From: Pseudomonas promysalinigenes
Lineage (GTDB): Bacteria > Pseudomonadota > Gammaproteobacteria > Pseudomonadales > Pseudomonadaceae
Direction: 5' to 3'
DNA length: 64,000 nt
NCBI RefSeq assembly: GCF_014269025.2
Contig: NZ_CP077094.1
Span: forward strand, 1,550,001-1,614,000
The notes below the pieces were generated by a model, which had not been told where the DNA came from, searched no databases, and saw only the letters and a list, made by a program, of their open reading frames with translations. The position numbers and the translations under genes were made by a program. The stretch's first letter is position 1. Each line of letters opens with the position of its first letter. Of the stretch, positions 37,783 to 47,987 are shown in pieces.

Positions 37783-40700
37783 ATGGCGTTTTTCACCGCA
37801 GCCAGCAAAGCCGACTTCCAGCATCAACTGAAAGCGGCCCTGGCGCAGCACATCAGCGAACAGTCCCTGCCACAAGTGGCGCTGTTCGCCGACCAGTTCT
37901 TCGGCATCATCTCCATGGACGAGCTTACCCAGCGCCGGCTCTCGGACCTGGCCGGTTGCACCCTGTCGGCATGGCGCATCATCGAGCGCTTCGACCCACA
38001 ACAGCCGCAGGTGCGGGTGTACAACCCCGACTACGAACGCAATGGCTGGCAGTCCACCCACACTGTTGTGGAGGTACTGCACCACGACTTGCCGTTCCTG
38101 GTGGACTCGGTGCGTACTGAGCTCAATCGCCGCGGCTACAGCATTCATACCCTGCAGACTACGGTGCTGAGCGTGCGCCGGGGCGCCAATGGCGAGTTGC
38201 TCGAGCTGCTGCCCAAGGGCACCCAGGGCGAGGGCGTAGGCCACGAATCGCTGATGTACTTGGAGATCGACCGCTGTGCCAACGCTGCCGAGCTCAGCGT
38301 GCTGACCCGCGAGATCGAGCAGGTGCTGGCCGAAGTGCGCGTGGCGGTCGCTGATTTCGAACCGATGAAAGCCAAGCTGCGTGACGTCGTTGCCCAGGTG
38401 GAAAACACCGCCTATGGCCCCGCCCAGCACGAGAAGGGCGAGGTCAAGGCATTCCTCGAATGGCTGCTGGACAACCATTTCACCTTCCTCGGCTATGAAG
38501 AATTCACCGTCCAGGCCGACAGCTCCGGCGGCCAGATGGTCTACGACGAGCAATCGTTCCTGGGTCTGCCGCGTCGCTTGCGCGTGGGCCTTACGGCTGA
38601 AGAGCTGCGCATCGAAGACTATGCGGTGGCCTATCTCAACGAGCCGTTGCTGCTGTCTTTCGCCAAGGCCGCGCTGCCCAGCCGTGTACATCGCCCTGCT
38701 TACCCGGATTATGTGTCGATTCGCCAATTGGGCGAGGACGGCAAGGTCATCAAGGAACACCGCTTCATGGGCCTGTATACCTCGTCGGTGTACGGCGAGA
38801 GTGTGCATGCCATCCCGTACATTCGCGTCAAGGTCGCCGAGGTGGAGCGCCGCTCAGGTTTCGATCCCAAGGCGCACCTTGGCAAAGAGCTGGCCCAGGT
38901 GCTGGAGGTGCTGCCGCGCGACGATCTGTTCCAGACCCCGATCGACGAGCTGTTCAACACCGTGATGTCGATCGTGCAGATCCAGGAGCGCAACAAGATC
39001 CGCGTGTTCTTGCGCAAAGACCCTTATGGCCGCTTCTGCTACTGCCTGGCTTACGTGCCCCGAGAGATCTACTCCACCGAGGTGCGGCAGAAAATCCAGC
39101 AAGTGCTGATGGAGCGCCTGAAGGCCAGCGACTGCGAGTTCTGGACGTTCTTCTCCGAATCGGTGCTGGCCCGCGTGCAGTTGATTCTTCGGGTGGACCC
39201 AAAGAACCGCATCGATATCGACCCGCAACAGCTGGAAAACGAAGTGATTCAGGCCTGCCGCTCGTGGCAGGACGATTACTCGGCGCTGGTGGTGGAAAAC
39301 TTTGGCGAAGCTCAGGGCACCAACATCCTCGCGGACTTCCCCAAAGGCTTCCCCGCAGGCTACCGCGAGCGCTTCCCGGCCCATTCGGCCGTAGTCGACC
39401 TGCAGCATGTGCTCGCGTTGTCGCAGAGCAAGCCACTGGCGATGAGCTTCTATCAGCCGCTTACGCGCCTGGGTGAACGCCTGCTGCACTGCAAGCTGTA
39501 TCACGCCGATACACCGCTGGCGCTCTCGGATGTTCTGCCGATTCTGGAAAACCTCGGCCTGCGGGTGCTCGGCGAGTTTCCCTACCGCCTGCGCCACGCC
39601 AACGGGCGTGAGTACTGGATCCACGACTTCGCGTTCACCTACAGCGAAGGCCTGAGCCTGGATATCCAGCAGCTCAACGACGTTCTGCAGGATGCTTTCG
39701 TCCACATCGTCAACGGCGATGCCGAGAACGATGCGTTCAACCGCCTGGTGCTCACCGCCGGCCTGCCATGGCGTGACGTGGCTCTGCTGCGCGCCTATGC
39801 CCGCTATCTCAAGCAGATCCGCCTGGGCTTCGACCTCGGCTACATCGCCAGCACCCTGAACAACCATACCGACATCGCTCGTGAGCTGACGCGGTTGTTC
39901 AAGACCCGCTTCTATCTGGCGCGCAAGCTGACCGTCGATGACCTGGACGATAAGCAACAGCGCCTGGAGCAGGCGATTCTCGCGGCCCTGGACGAGGTGC
40001 AGGTACTCAACGAAGACCGCATCCTGCGCCGCTACCTCGACCTGATCAAAGCAACGCTGCGTACCAACTTCTATCAGCCCGATGCCAACGGCCAGAGCAA
40101 GTCGTACTTCAGCTTCAAGTTCAACCCGCGGCTGATCCCTGAACTGCCCAAACCGGTGCCGAAGTTCGAGATATTCGTTTATTCACCACGGGTCGAGGGC
40201 GTGCACCTACGCTTTGGCAACGTCGCCCGTGGCGGCCTGCGCTGGTCGGATCGTGAGGAAGACTTCCGCACTGAAGTCCTGGGCCTGGTCAAAGCCCAGC
40301 AAGTGAAGAACTCTGTCATCGTCCCGGTGGGTGCCAAGGGTGGGTTCCTGCCGCGCAGGCTGCCGTTGGGTGGCACCCGCGACGAGATCGCCGCCGAGGG
40401 CGTGGCCTGCTATCGCATTTTCATCAGCGGCCTGCTGGATATCACCGACAACCTCAAGGATGGAGGCGTGGTGCCGCCGGCCAACGTGGTACGCCACGAT
40501 GATGACGATCCGTACCTGGTGGTGGCCGCCGACAAGGGCACTGCGACCTTCTCCGACATCGCCAACGGTATTGCCATCGATTACGGCTTCTGGCTGGGTG
40601 ATGCTTTCGCCTCCGGCGGTTCGGCCGGGTATGATCACAAAAAGATGGGCATCACCGCGCGCGGTGCCTGGGTGGGTGTGCAGCGTCACTTCCGTGAACG

Positions 40701-42648
40701 CGGTATCAACGTGCAGCAGGACCCGATTACCGTGATTGGCGTCGGCGACATGGCCGGTGACGTGTTCGGCAACGGTTTGTTGATGTCTGACAAGCTGCAG
40801 TTGGTGGCAGCGTTCAACCATCTGCATATCTTCATCGACCCCAACCCGGACCCGGCTACCAGCTTTGCCGAGCGCAAACGCTTGTTCGACCTGCCGCGTT
40901 CGGCCTGGACCGACTACGACACCAGCATCATGTCCGAAGGCGGGGGGATCTTCCCACGCAGCGCCAAGAGTATCGCCATCAGCCCGCAGATGAAGGAGCG
41001 CTTCGCCATCGAGGCGGATCGGCTGACTCCAACCGAGTTGCTGCATGCGCTGCTCAAGGCACCGGTGGACCTGCTGTGGAACGGTGGTATCGGCACCTAC
41101 GTCAAGGCCAGCAGCGAAAGCCATGCCGATGTTGGCGACAAGGCCAACGACGCGTTGCGGGTCAATGGCAACGAACTGCGTTGCAAGGTGGTAGGCGAGG
41201 GCGGCAACCTCGGCATGACCCAGCTTGGGCGTGTTGAATTCGGCCTCAATGGCGGGGCTACCAATACCGACTTCATCGATAACGCCGGTGGCGTGGACTG
41301 CTCCGACCACGAGGTCAACATCAAGATCCTGCTCAATGAAGTGGTGCAGGGTGGCGACATGACCGAGAAGCAGCGTAACCAGCTGCTGGGCAGCATGACC
41401 GAGGAAGTGGGCAGCCTGGTGCTGGGCAACAACTACAAACAGACCCAAGCCCTGTCCCTGGCAGCGCGCCGCGCCCGCGAGCGGATCGCCGAATACAAGC
41501 GCCTGATGGCTGACCTGGAAAGCCGTGGCAAACTGGACCGGGCCATCGAGTTTCTGCCTTCCGAAGAGCAATTGGCCGAGCGCCTGGCCGCAGGCCATGG
41601 CCTGACCCGGGCCGAGCTGTCGGTATTGATTTCGTACAGCAAGATCGACCTCAAGGAGCAGTTGCTCAAGTCGCTGGTGCCGGACGACGACTACCTCACC
41701 CGTGACATGGAAACCGCTTTCCCGCCGTCGCTGGTCAGCAAGTTCGCCGACGCCATGCGTCGTCACCGCCTCAAGCGTGAAATCGTCAGCACCCAGATCG
41801 CCAACGACCTGGTCAACAACATGGGCATCACCTTCGTCCAGCGTTTGAAGGAGTCCACCGGCATGAGCCCGGCCAACGTTGCCGGGGCCTATGTGATCGT
41901 GCGCGACATCTTCCACCTGCCGCACTGGTTCCGCCAGATCGAGGCGCTGGACTATCAGGTGCCGGCAGATATCCAGCTGACCTTGATGGACGAGCTGATG
42001 CGCCTGGGCCGCCGTGCCACCCGCTGGTTCCTGCGTAGCCGGCGCAACGAGCAGGATGCAGGGCGCGACACTGCGCACTTCGGGCCAAAGATCGCTCAGC
42101 TGGGGCTCAAGCTCGACGAGCTGCTCGAAGGGCCGACCCGTGAGCGCTGGATGGTGCGCTACCAGAGCTTTGTCGACGCCGGTGTACCCGAGTTGCTGGC
42201 GCGCATGGTTGCAGGCACCACCCACCTGTACACCCTGCTGCCGATCATCGAAGCCTCGGATGTGACCGGCCATGACCCGGCTCAGGTGGCCAAGGCGTTC
42301 TTCGCCGTGGGTAGTGCACTGGACCTGACCTGGTACTTGCAGGAAATCAGCAACCTGCCGGTGGAAAACAACTGGCAGGCCCTTGCCCGCGAGGCATTCC
42401 GCGACGACATCGACCTGCAGCAGCGAGCGATCACCATTTCCGTGCTGCAAATGGCCGATGCCCCGCAAGACATGGACGCACGGGTGGCGCTGTGGGCCGA
42501 GCAGCATCGGGTGATGGTAGAGCGCTGGCGTGCCATGCTCGACGACCTGCGCAATGCCACGGGTAACGACTATGCGATGTATGCGGTGGCCAACCGCGAG
42601 CTGGTCGACCTGGCAATGAGTGGGCAGGCGGCGGCGGTGCCGTCCTAA
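37783..42648 (+). CDS. gdhB: NAD-specific glutamate dehydrogenase, large (180-kDa) type
   Basis: A 1621-residue NAD-dependent glutamate dehydrogenase of the bacterial L-180 class, which oxidises glutamate to 2-oxoglutarate for catabolism. The catalytic part lies in the middle of the chain, where SVIVPVGAKGGFLPRR holds the conserved lysine and GDMAGDVFGNGLL starts the NAD-binding fold. The long N-terminal region contains ACT-like regulatory domains (for example VDSVRTELNRRGYSIH). I chose ATG 37783, beginning MAFFTAASKADFQHQL, with GGAG ten bases upstream. The size equals the P. aeruginosa enzyme. A strong terminator follows. Confidence 0.97.
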   Translation: MAFFTAASKADFQHQLKAALAQHISEQSLPQVALFADQFFGIISMDELTQRRLSDLAGCTLSAWRIIERFDPQQPQVRVYNPDYERNGWQSTHTVVEVLHHDLPFLVDSVRTELNRRGYSIHTLQTTVLSVRRGANGELLELLPKGTQGEGVGHESLMYLEIDRCANAAELSVLTREIEQVLAEVRVAVADFEPMKAKLRDVVAQVENTAYGPAQHEKGEVKAFLEWLLDNHFTFLGYEEFTVQADSSGGQMVYDEQSFLGLPRRLRVGLTAEELRIEDYAVAYLNEPLLLSFAKAALPSRVHRPAYPDYVSIRQLGEDGKVIKEHRFMGLYTSSVYGESVHAIPYIRVKVAEVERRSGFDPKAHLGKELAQVLEVLPRDDLFQTPIDELFNTVMSIVQIQERNKIRVFLRKDPYGRFCYCLAYVPREIYSTEVRQKIQQVLMERLKASDCEFWTFFSESVLARVQLILRVDPKNRIDIDPQQLENEVIQACRSWQDDYSALVVENFGEAQGTNILADFPKGFPAGYRERFPAHSAVVDLQHVLALSQSKPLAMSFYQPLTRLGERLLHCKLYHADTPLALSDVLPILENLGLRVLGEFPYRLRHANGREYWIHDFAFTYSEGLSLDIQQLNDVLQDAFVHIVNGDAENDAFNRLVLTAGLPWRDVALLRAYARYLKQIRLGFDLGYIASTLNNHTDIARELTRLFKTRFYLARKLTVDDLDDKQQRLEQAILAALDEVQVLNEDRILRRYLDLIKATLRTNFYQPDANGQSKSYFSFKFNPRLIPELPKPVPKFEIFVYSPRVEGVHLRFGNVARGGLRWSDREEDFRTEVLGLVKAQQVKNSVIVPVGAKGGFLPRRLPLGGTRDEIAAEGVACYRIFISGLLDITDNLKDGGVVPPANVVRHDDDDPYLVVAADKGTATFSDIANGIAIDYGFWLGDAFASGGSAGYDHKKMGITARGAWVGVQRHFRERGINVQQDPITVIGVGDMAGDVFGNGLLMSDKLQLVAAFNHLHIFIDPNPDPATSFAERKRLFDLPRSAWTDYDTSIMSEGGGIFPRSAKSIAISPQMKERFAIEADRLTPTELLHALLKAPVDLLWNGGIGTYVKASSESHADVGDKANDALRVNGNELRCKVVGEGGNLGMTQLGRVEFGLNGGATNTDFIDNAGGVDCSDHEVNIKILLNEVVQGGDMTEKQRNQLLGSMTEEVGSLVLGNNYKQTQALSLAARRARERIAEYKRLMADLESRGKLDRAIEFLPSEEQLAERLAAGHGLTRAELSVLISYSKIDLKEQLLKSLVPDDDYLTRDMETAFPPSLVSKFADAMRRHRLKREIVSTQIANDLVNNMGITFVQRLKESTGMSPANVAGAYVIVRDIFHLPHWFRQIEALDYQVPADIQLTLMDELMRLGRRATRWFLRSRRNEQDAGRDTAHFGPKIAQLGLKLDELLEGPTRERWMVRYQSFVDAGVPELLARMVAGTTHLYTLLPIIEASDVTGHDPAQVAKAFFAVGSALDLTWYLQEISNLPVENNWQALAREAFRDDIDLQQRAITISVLQMADAPQDMDARVALWAEQHRVMVERWRAMLDDLRNATGNDYAMYAVANRELVDLAMSGQAAAVPS

Positions 42649-42652
42649 AACA

Positions 42653-42682
42653 AAGCCCCGGCAGTGATGCCGGGGCTTTTTT
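42653..42682 (+). terminator. Rho-independent terminator of gdhB
   Basis: A perfect 10-bp stem AAGCCCCGGC/GCCGGGGCTT with an AGTGAT loop and a T run, directly after the gdhB stop. In the other direction AAGCCCCGGC is preceded by TTTTGTTT on the minus strand, so it may also end ppsR transcripts. Confidence 0.95.
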
Positions 42683-42708
42683 ATTGCTGTAGCGCCTCTT
42701 TGGCAGGC

Positions 42709-43527
42709 TTACTTGAACCTGCGCTCCACACCTTTTTCCACCAGAATTTTCGCCGAAATCTCTTCCACCGAAAAATGCGTGGAATTGATGTTGGGGATGT
42801 TCTCACGGCGGAACAGGCTCTCCACCTCGCGTACCTCGAATTCGCACTGGGCAAAGCTTGAATAGCGGCTGTTGGGCTTGCGCTCGTGGCGGATGGCGGT
42901 CAGGCGGTCGGGGTCGATGGTCAGCCCGAACAGCTTGTGATGGTACTTCTTCAATACCGCCGGCAGTTGCAGGCGTTCCATGTCGTCTTCGGTCAGCGGA
43001 TAGTTCGCTGCGCGGATACCGAACTGCATAGCCATGTACAGGCAGGTCGGGGTCTTGCCACAGCGTGACACGCCCACCAGGATGAGGTCGGCTTTGTCGT
43101 AATAGTGAGTGCGTGCGCCGTCGTCGTTATCCAGGGCGAAATTCACCGCTTCGATGCGCTCCATGTAATTGGAGTTGCCGCCGATTGAGTGAGATTTGCC
43201 CACCGAATACGACGAATGGGCAGTCAATTCCTGCTCGAGCGGGGATAAAAACGTCGAAAAGATGTCGATCATGAACCCGTTCGACGTCGCCAGGATCTCG
43301 CGGATGTCCTGATTGACGATGGTGTCGAAGATGATCGGGCGCATGCCGTCACGCTCTGCCGCCGTGTTGATTTGCTGCACCATCGCACGGGCTTTGTCGG
43401 GGCTATCGATGTACGGGCGGGTAAATTTATTGAAAGGAATGCTCTCGAATTGAGCGAGTAGGCTCTGGCCCAGGGTTTCGGCTGTGATGCCGGTGCCATC
43501 GGAGATGAAGAACGCGGTTCGTTTCAT
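42709..43527 (-). CDS. ppsR: Phosphoenolpyruvate synthase regulatory kinase/pyrophosphorylase
   Basis: A 272-residue bifunctional regulator (DUF299 family) that inactivates PEP synthase by ADP-dependent phosphorylation and restores it by Pi-dependent dephosphorylation. The P-loop is GVSRCGKT at residues 152-159, and the N-terminal signature is [15 protein letters not shown]. The ATG at 43527 gives the usual length. It is divergent from its target gene ppsA across 188 bases, which fits the family's typical genomic neighbourhood. Confidence 0.96.
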   Translation of the reverse strand: MKRTAFFISDGTGITAETLGQSLLAQFESIPFNKFTRPYIDSPDKARAMVQQINTAAERDGMRPIIFDTIVNQDIREILATSNGFMIDIFSTFLSPLEQELTAHSSYSVGKSHSIGGNSNYMERIEAVNFALDNDDGARTHYYDKADLILVGVSRCGKTPTCLYMAMQFGIRAANYPLTEDDMERLQLPAVLKKYHHKLFGLTIDPDRLTAIRHERKPNSRYSSFAQCEFEVREVESLFRRENIPNINSTHFSVEEISAKILVEKGVERRFK

Positions 43528-43715
43528 TTGCGATCTGGGCCTTAAGCTGATGTCGTTTCTTGGATATGATAAGTTCGGTTTGCCGAATGCGGCTGTCGGC
43601 ATTCTGCCATATTTTGCGAATCTATTTTCCAGGTACAGGCCACCAGCGTCCGGCCAAGTCACAGCGGCAGGCGGGCGCCCCAGCGCTTTTCCCAACAGTT
43701 AGTGGAGAGATCACC

Positions 43716-46091
43716 TTGGTAGAGTACGTAGTTTCCCTCGATAAGCTCGGCGTCCATGATGTAGAGCACGTGGGGGGCAAGAACGCATCCCTGGGCGAGA
43801 TGATCAGTAACCTCGTCGGTAAAGGCGTGTCGGTACCGGGCGGCTTTGCCACTACGGCTCAGGCATACCGCGACTTCCTCGAGCAAAGTGGCCTGAACGA
43901 CAAGATCCACGCGGCCCTCGATGCCTTGGATGTAGACGACGTCAACGCCCTGGCCAAGACTGGCGCGCAAATCCGCCAATGGGTGATGGAGGCTGAATTC
44001 CCGGCACGCCTTGATTCGGAAATCCGAACCGCGTTCGCCGAAATGTCCAAGGGCAATGACAATATCGCTGTGGCCGTGCGTTCCTCGGCCACCGCCGAAG
44101 ACCTGCCGGACGCCTCGTTCGCCGGTCAACAGGAAACCTTCCTGAATATCCGCGGCGTCGACAACGTGATCCGTGCGGCCAAGGAAGTGTTCGCCTCGCT
44201 GTTCAACGACCGTGCCATTGCCTATCGCGTCCACCAGGGCTTCGACCACAAGCTGGTGGCTCTGTCCGCAGGCGTGCAGCGCATGGTCCGCTCCGAAACC
44301 GGTACCGCTGGGGTGATGTTCACCCTCGACACCGAGTCGGGTTTCCGTGACGTGGTGTTCATCACCGGCGCCTATGGCCTGGGTGAAACCGTGGTGCAGG
44401 GTGCGGTCAACCCGGACGAATTCTACGTTCACAAGCAAACCCTCAAGGCTGGCCGCCCGGCCATCCTGCGCCGCAACCTGGGTAGCAAGGCCATCAAGAT
44501 GGTCTATGGCGATGAAGCCAAGGCCGGCCGCTCGGTCAAGACCGTGGAAGTCGAGCGTGCCGAGCGCGCGCGTTTCTGCCTGAGCGACGAAGAAGTCAAC
44601 GAGCTGGCCAAGCAGGCGATGATCATCGAAGAGCACTACCAGCGCCCGATGGACATCGAGTGGGCCAAGGATGGTGACGACGGCCAGCTGTACATCGTCC
44701 AGGCCCGCCCCGAGACCGTGAAGAGCCGCGCCAGCGCCAACGTCATGGAGCGTTACCTGCTCAAAGAAAAGGGCACCGTTCTGGTGGAAGGTCGCGCCAT
44801 CGGCCAACGCATTGGTGCAGGCAAGGTGCGTGTGATCAACGACGTGTCCGAGATGGACAAAGTGCAGCCGGGCGACGTGCTGGTTTCCGATATGACCGAC
44901 CCGGACTGGGAGCCTGTGATGAAGCGCGCCAGCGCCATCGTCACCAACCGCGGCGGGCGTACCTGCCACGCCGCTATCATCGCGCGTGAGCTGGGCATTC
45001 CAGCCGTAGTTGGTTGCGGCAACGCCACTCAGGTGCTCAAGGACGGTCAGGGCGTGACGGTGTCCTGCGCCGAGGGCGACACCGGTTTCATCTTCGAAGG
45101 TGAGCTGGGCTTTGACGTCAAGCAGAACTCGGTGGATGCCATGCCAGAGCTGCCGTTCAAAATCATGATGAACGTCGGCAACCCCGACCGTGCCTTCGAC
45201 TTCGCCCAGTTGCCCAATGCCGGCGTTGGTTTGGCGCGCCTGGAGTTCATCATCAACCGTATGATCGGCGTGCACCCCAAGGCACTGCTGAACTACGCCG
45301 GGCTGCCACCGGAGCTTAAAGAGAGCGTCGACAAGCGTATCGCCGGTTATCACGACCCGGTCGGCTTCTATGTCGAAAAACTGGTGGAGGGTATCAGCAC
45401 CTTGGCTGCGGCCTTCTACCCGAAAAAGGTCATCGTGCGCCTGTCGGACTTCAAGTCCAACGAGTACGCCAACCTGATTGGCGGAAAGCTTTACGAACCG
45501 GAAGAAGAAAACCCGATGCTGGGCTTCCGCGGGGCTTCGCGATACATCAGCGAGTCGTTCCGTGACTGCTTCGAGCTCGAGTGCCGAGCCCTCAAGCGCG
45601 TGCGCAACGAGATGGGCCTGACCAACGTCGAGATCATGGTGCCGTTCGTGCGGACCCTGGGCGAGGCCAGCCAGGTGGTCGATCTGCTGGCTGAAAACGG
45701 GTTGGCCCGTGGCGATAACGGTCTGCGCGTAATCATGATGTGCGAACTGCCGTCCAACGCGATCCTTGCCGAAGAGTTCCTCGAATATTTCGACGGTTTC
45801 TCCATCGGCTCCAACGACCTGACTCAGCTGACCCTGGGCCTGGACCGCGACTCTGGCATCATTGCCCACCTGTTCGATGAGCGAAACCCTGCGGTGAAGA
45901 AACTGCTGGCCAACGCCATTGCCGCGTGCAACAAGGCTGGCAAGTACATCGGCATCTGCGGTCAGGGCCCCTCGGACCACCCGGACCTGGCCAAATGGCT
46001 GATGGAGCAGGGCATCGAAAGCGTGTCGCTGAACCCGGATTCGGTTCTGGAAACCTGGTTCTTCCTGGCCGAAGGCCAAGGCGCGGCCTGA
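43716..46091 (+). CDS. ppsA: Phosphoenolpyruvate synthase
   Basis: A 791-residue enzyme that makes PEP from pyruvate and ATP for gluconeogenesis. The N-terminal nucleotide-binding domain starts [20 protein letters not shown], the swivelling phosphohistidine is H418 in GGRTCHAA, and the PEP-binding domain ends with C748 in [11 protein letters not shown]. The start is a TTG at 43716, with GGAGAG six bases upstream; no ATG fits the conserved N-terminus VEYVVSLDK. An imperfect inverted repeat around 43582-43607 lies in the shared upstream region. All catalytic residues are intact. Confidence 0.97.
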   Translation: MVEYVVSLDKLGVHDVEHVGGKNASLGEMISNLVGKGVSVPGGFATTAQAYRDFLEQSGLNDKIHAALDALDVDDVNALAKTGAQIRQWVMEAEFPARLDSEIRTAFAEMSKGNDNIAVAVRSSATAEDLPDASFAGQQETFLNIRGVDNVIRAAKEVFASLFNDRAIAYRVHQGFDHKLVALSAGVQRMVRSETGTAGVMFTLDTESGFRDVVFITGAYGLGETVVQGAVNPDEFYVHKQTLKAGRPAILRRNLGSKAIKMVYGDEAKAGRSVKTVEVERAERARFCLSDEEVNELAKQAMIIEEHYQRPMDIEWAKDGDDGQLYIVQARPETVKSRASANVMERYLLKEKGTVLVEGRAIGQRIGAGKVRVINDVSEMDKVQPGDVLVSDMTDPDWEPVMKRASAIVTNRGGRTCHAAIIARELGIPAVVGCGNATQVLKDGQGVTVSCAEGDTGFIFEGELGFDVKQNSVDAMPELPFKIMMNVGNPDRAFDFAQLPNAGVGLARLEFIINRMIGVHPKALLNYAGLPPELKESVDKRIAGYHDPVGFYVEKLVEGISTLAAAFYPKKVIVRLSDFKSNEYANLIGGKLYEPEEENPMLGFRGASRYISESFRDCFELECRALKRVRNEMGLTNVEIMVPFVRTLGEASQVVDLLAENGLARGDNGLRVIMMCELPSNAILAEEFLEYFDGFSIGSNDLTQLTLGLDRDSGIIAHLFDERNPAVKKLLANAIAACNKAGKYIGICGQGPSDHPDLAKWLMEQGIESVSLNPDSVLETWFFLAEGQGAA

Positions 46092-46102
46092 TACGGTAAA
46101 TT

Positions 46103-46139
46103 GCGTGGGCGCATCTGGCGCGCCCACGCCTGGTTTTTT
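46103..46139 (+). terminator. Terminator of ppsA
   Basis: A perfect 10-bp stem GCGTGGGCGC/GCGCCCACGC with an ATCTGGC loop, then CTGG and six T residues, 12 bases after the ppsA stop. Confidence 0.9.
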
Positions 46140-46193
46140 CCAGGGCGGGTTCCAGCGATGGATCACGCCCTTTTTTGTGCATCAAGCAACCTT

Positions 46194-47186
46194 ATGCAAA
46201 GCAGCAGCAATCTTTTTCCCGTGGCCTTGCTCAGTGCCGAGCGCCGCGGTGACCTCAGTGAAGACGTATATCGCATCAAAGCCGGCAACAGCCCCGACGC
46301 CAGCGTCGAATTGGCTGTGACCCGTCTGGGGCTGGCCGATCATGGCCGGGCCGAGGGGGTGCCGGTAATTCTGCTGCACGGTAGCTTCTCGAACCGGCGT
46401 TTCTGGTATTCGCCCAAGGGTATTGGCCTGGGCGCAGAACTGGCGCGGGCCGGGTTCGATGTATGGGTACCTGAGATGCGCGGGCATGGTTTATCGCCGC
46501 GCAACAATGCCTGGAAGCACAACAGCGTGAGCGACTACGCACGCTATGACTTGCCGTTGATCGCAGCATTCGTGGCTGAACAAACCGGGCAGGTGCCGCA
46601 CTGGGTCGGCCACTCGCTGGGCGGTACGACGTTGGTCGCGGCCCTGGGTGGTGGCTACCTCAGGGCTGACCAAGTGGCCAGCCTTGCGTTGTTCGGTACC
46701 CAGGTCAGCCGGGTGTACTGGCCTTTGAAGGTGCCGCCGCTAACCTGGGGTGCGAAGCTGTTGCTCAAGCGTTGGGGGCAGATTTCGGGGCCGCGCTTCA
46801 AGCGTGGGCCGGAGGACGAGCCGATTGGCGTGGCCCTGGAGAGCATGCGATGGCACGGCCTGTTTGGACGTTTTGGTGACAAACAGGGCGACTGGTGGGC
46901 GGGCTTGGCCGAGGTTGATGTGCCGCTATTGGCCGTGGCCGGGGCCGGCGACTTCCAGGACCCGGTGTGGGCCTGCCGTAAGCTGTTCGACCAGTTCGGT
47001 GGCGAGCGCAAGCAGTTCCTGCGCCTGGGCGTCGAACAGGGCTTCGAGGCCTTCGGTCACGTCGACATGCTGGTAAGCAAGGCGGCACAGGCGCAGGTCT
47101 GGCCGTTGGTGCAGCGCTGGTTGCGCGACCCGCTGGTGCCGGTACATGAATCGACGGTGGTGCGCGAGGCGGTGCCTGTCAGCTGA
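46194..47186 (+). CDS. Alpha/beta hydrolase
   Basis: A 330-residue alpha/beta hydrolase. The oxyanion motif HGSFSNRRFW follows VPVILL, and the nucleophile is S141 in VGHSLGGTT. The acid is probably in the segment LLAVAGAGDFQDP and the histidine in FGHVDMLVS. The substrate is unknown. It starts about 100 bases after the ppsA stop, behind a terminator, and no ribosome site is obvious before ATG 46194. The same neighbour order, ppsR-ppsA-hydrolase-rraA, occurs in P. aeruginosa as I recall. Confidence 0.85.
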   Translation: MQSSSNLFPVALLSAERRGDLSEDVYRIKAGNSPDASVELAVTRLGLADHGRAEGVPVILLHGSFSNRRFWYSPKGIGLGAELARAGFDVWVPEMRGHGLSPRNNAWKHNSVSDYARYDLPLIAAFVAEQTGQVPHWVGHSLGGTTLVAALGGGYLRADQVASLALFGTQVSRVYWPLKVPPLTWGAKLLLKRWGQISGPRFKRGPEDEPIGVALESMRWHGLFGRFGDKQGDWWAGLAEVDVPLLAVAGAGDFQDPVWACRKLFDQFGGERKQFLRLGVEQGFEAFGHVDMLVSKAAQAQVWPLVQRWLRDPLVPVHESTVVREAVPVS

Positions 47187-47276
47187 ATACGTTTCACTGA
47201 TACTCGATGCATGGCGGCTACGCGGGTTTTGGGGTTGTAAGGGCTCGTTTTGGTAGCAACTGGCTTGCCGACCTGT

Positions 47277-47360
47277 ACCGGCCGCTTAGCGGGTAAATCC
47301 ACGTATTGGGCTCATTTGCATGCATGCGCAGCATCTGTGGTGGCCGGCTCAACCGCGAAG
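47277..47360. repeat. Degenerate REP-like pair
   Basis: ACCGGCCGCTTAGCGGGTAA at 47277-47296 resembles a P. putida REP, and CCGGCTCAACCGCGAAG near 47344-47360 resembles its inverse. Both carry mismatches relative to the better copies at 18461 and 59075. This stretch between the hydrolase and rraA has no supportable gene. A hairpin CTACACC/GGTGTAG at 47402-47424 lies in the rraA leader. Confidence 0.6.
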
Positions 47361-47468
47361 AACCCAATGCGGGTGAAACATGACCTGCCGGTCTCGGATG
47401 ACTACACCCGCGTCTACGGTGTAGCCTTGGCCAACACCCGCTTTCGTTGTGACTGACAGGAGCTTCCC

Positions 47469-47960
47469 ATGCAGCATTACGTAACGCCCGACCTGTGTGA
47501 CGCCTACCCGGACTTGGTCCAGGTGCTCGAACCTATGTTCAGCAACTTCGGTGGCCGTGATTCATTCGGTGGCCAGATCGTCACCATCAAATGCTTCGAA
47601 GACAACTCCCTGGTCAAAGAGCAGGTCGAGCTCGATGGCACTGGCAAAGTCCTGGTGGTCGATGGGGGAGGCTCGCTGCGTCGTGCGCTGCTCGGTGACA
47701 TGCTCGCTGAAAAGGCAGCGAAAAATGGTTGGGAAGGCCTGGTGATCTATGGTTGCGTCCGCGATGTGGACGTGCTGATTCAGACCGACGTCGGGGTGCA
47801 AGCCTTGGCCAGCCATCCGATGAAAACCGACAAGCGCGGCATAGGCGACCTCAACGTGGCGGTCACTTTTGCAGGTGTCACTTTCCGCCCTGGTGAATAC
47901 CTCTACGCCGACAACAATGGCGTGATTATCTCGCCAAGCCCACTGAAAATGCCGGAGTAA
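47469..47960 (+). CDS. rraA: RraA-family protein (RNase E inhibitor / HMG aldolase-like)
   Basis: A 163-residue RraA-type protein. The family segments are [60 protein letters not shown] and [13 protein letters not shown]. coli RraA inhibits RNase E by trimer binding, and several bacterial homologues are 4-hydroxy-4-methyl-2-oxoglutarate aldolases; the GxxxD-RD motif (GCVRDVD) fits metal-dependent aldolase activity as well. CAGGAG lies seven bases before the ATG. cmaX follows after 27 bases, so it may be in the same transcript. Confidence 0.9.
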   Translation: MQHYVTPDLCDAYPDLVQVLEPMFSNFGGRDSFGGQIVTIKCFEDNSLVKEQVELDGTGKVLVVDGGGSLRRALLGDMLAEKAAKNGWEGLVIYGCVRDVDVLIQTDVGVQALASHPMKTDKRGIGDLNVAVTFAGVTFRPGEYLYADNNGVIISPSPLKMPE

Positions 47961-47987
47961 CGCGCTGCTGGCGCTGATGGAGCTTTG

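Noticed and set aside
43659..46166. An 835-codon open frame antisense to ppsA, and similar long frames at 40207-42507, 15858-17726 and 7278-8504 (all minus)
   Set aside because: They lie fully opposite highly conserved genes with recognised motifs. Long antisense frames are expected in GC-rich DNA, and none has a recognisable domain.
47250..47456. A 68-codon frame upstream of rraA
   Set aside because: It covers degenerate REP sequence and the rraA leader, has no ribosome site and no protein-like pattern.
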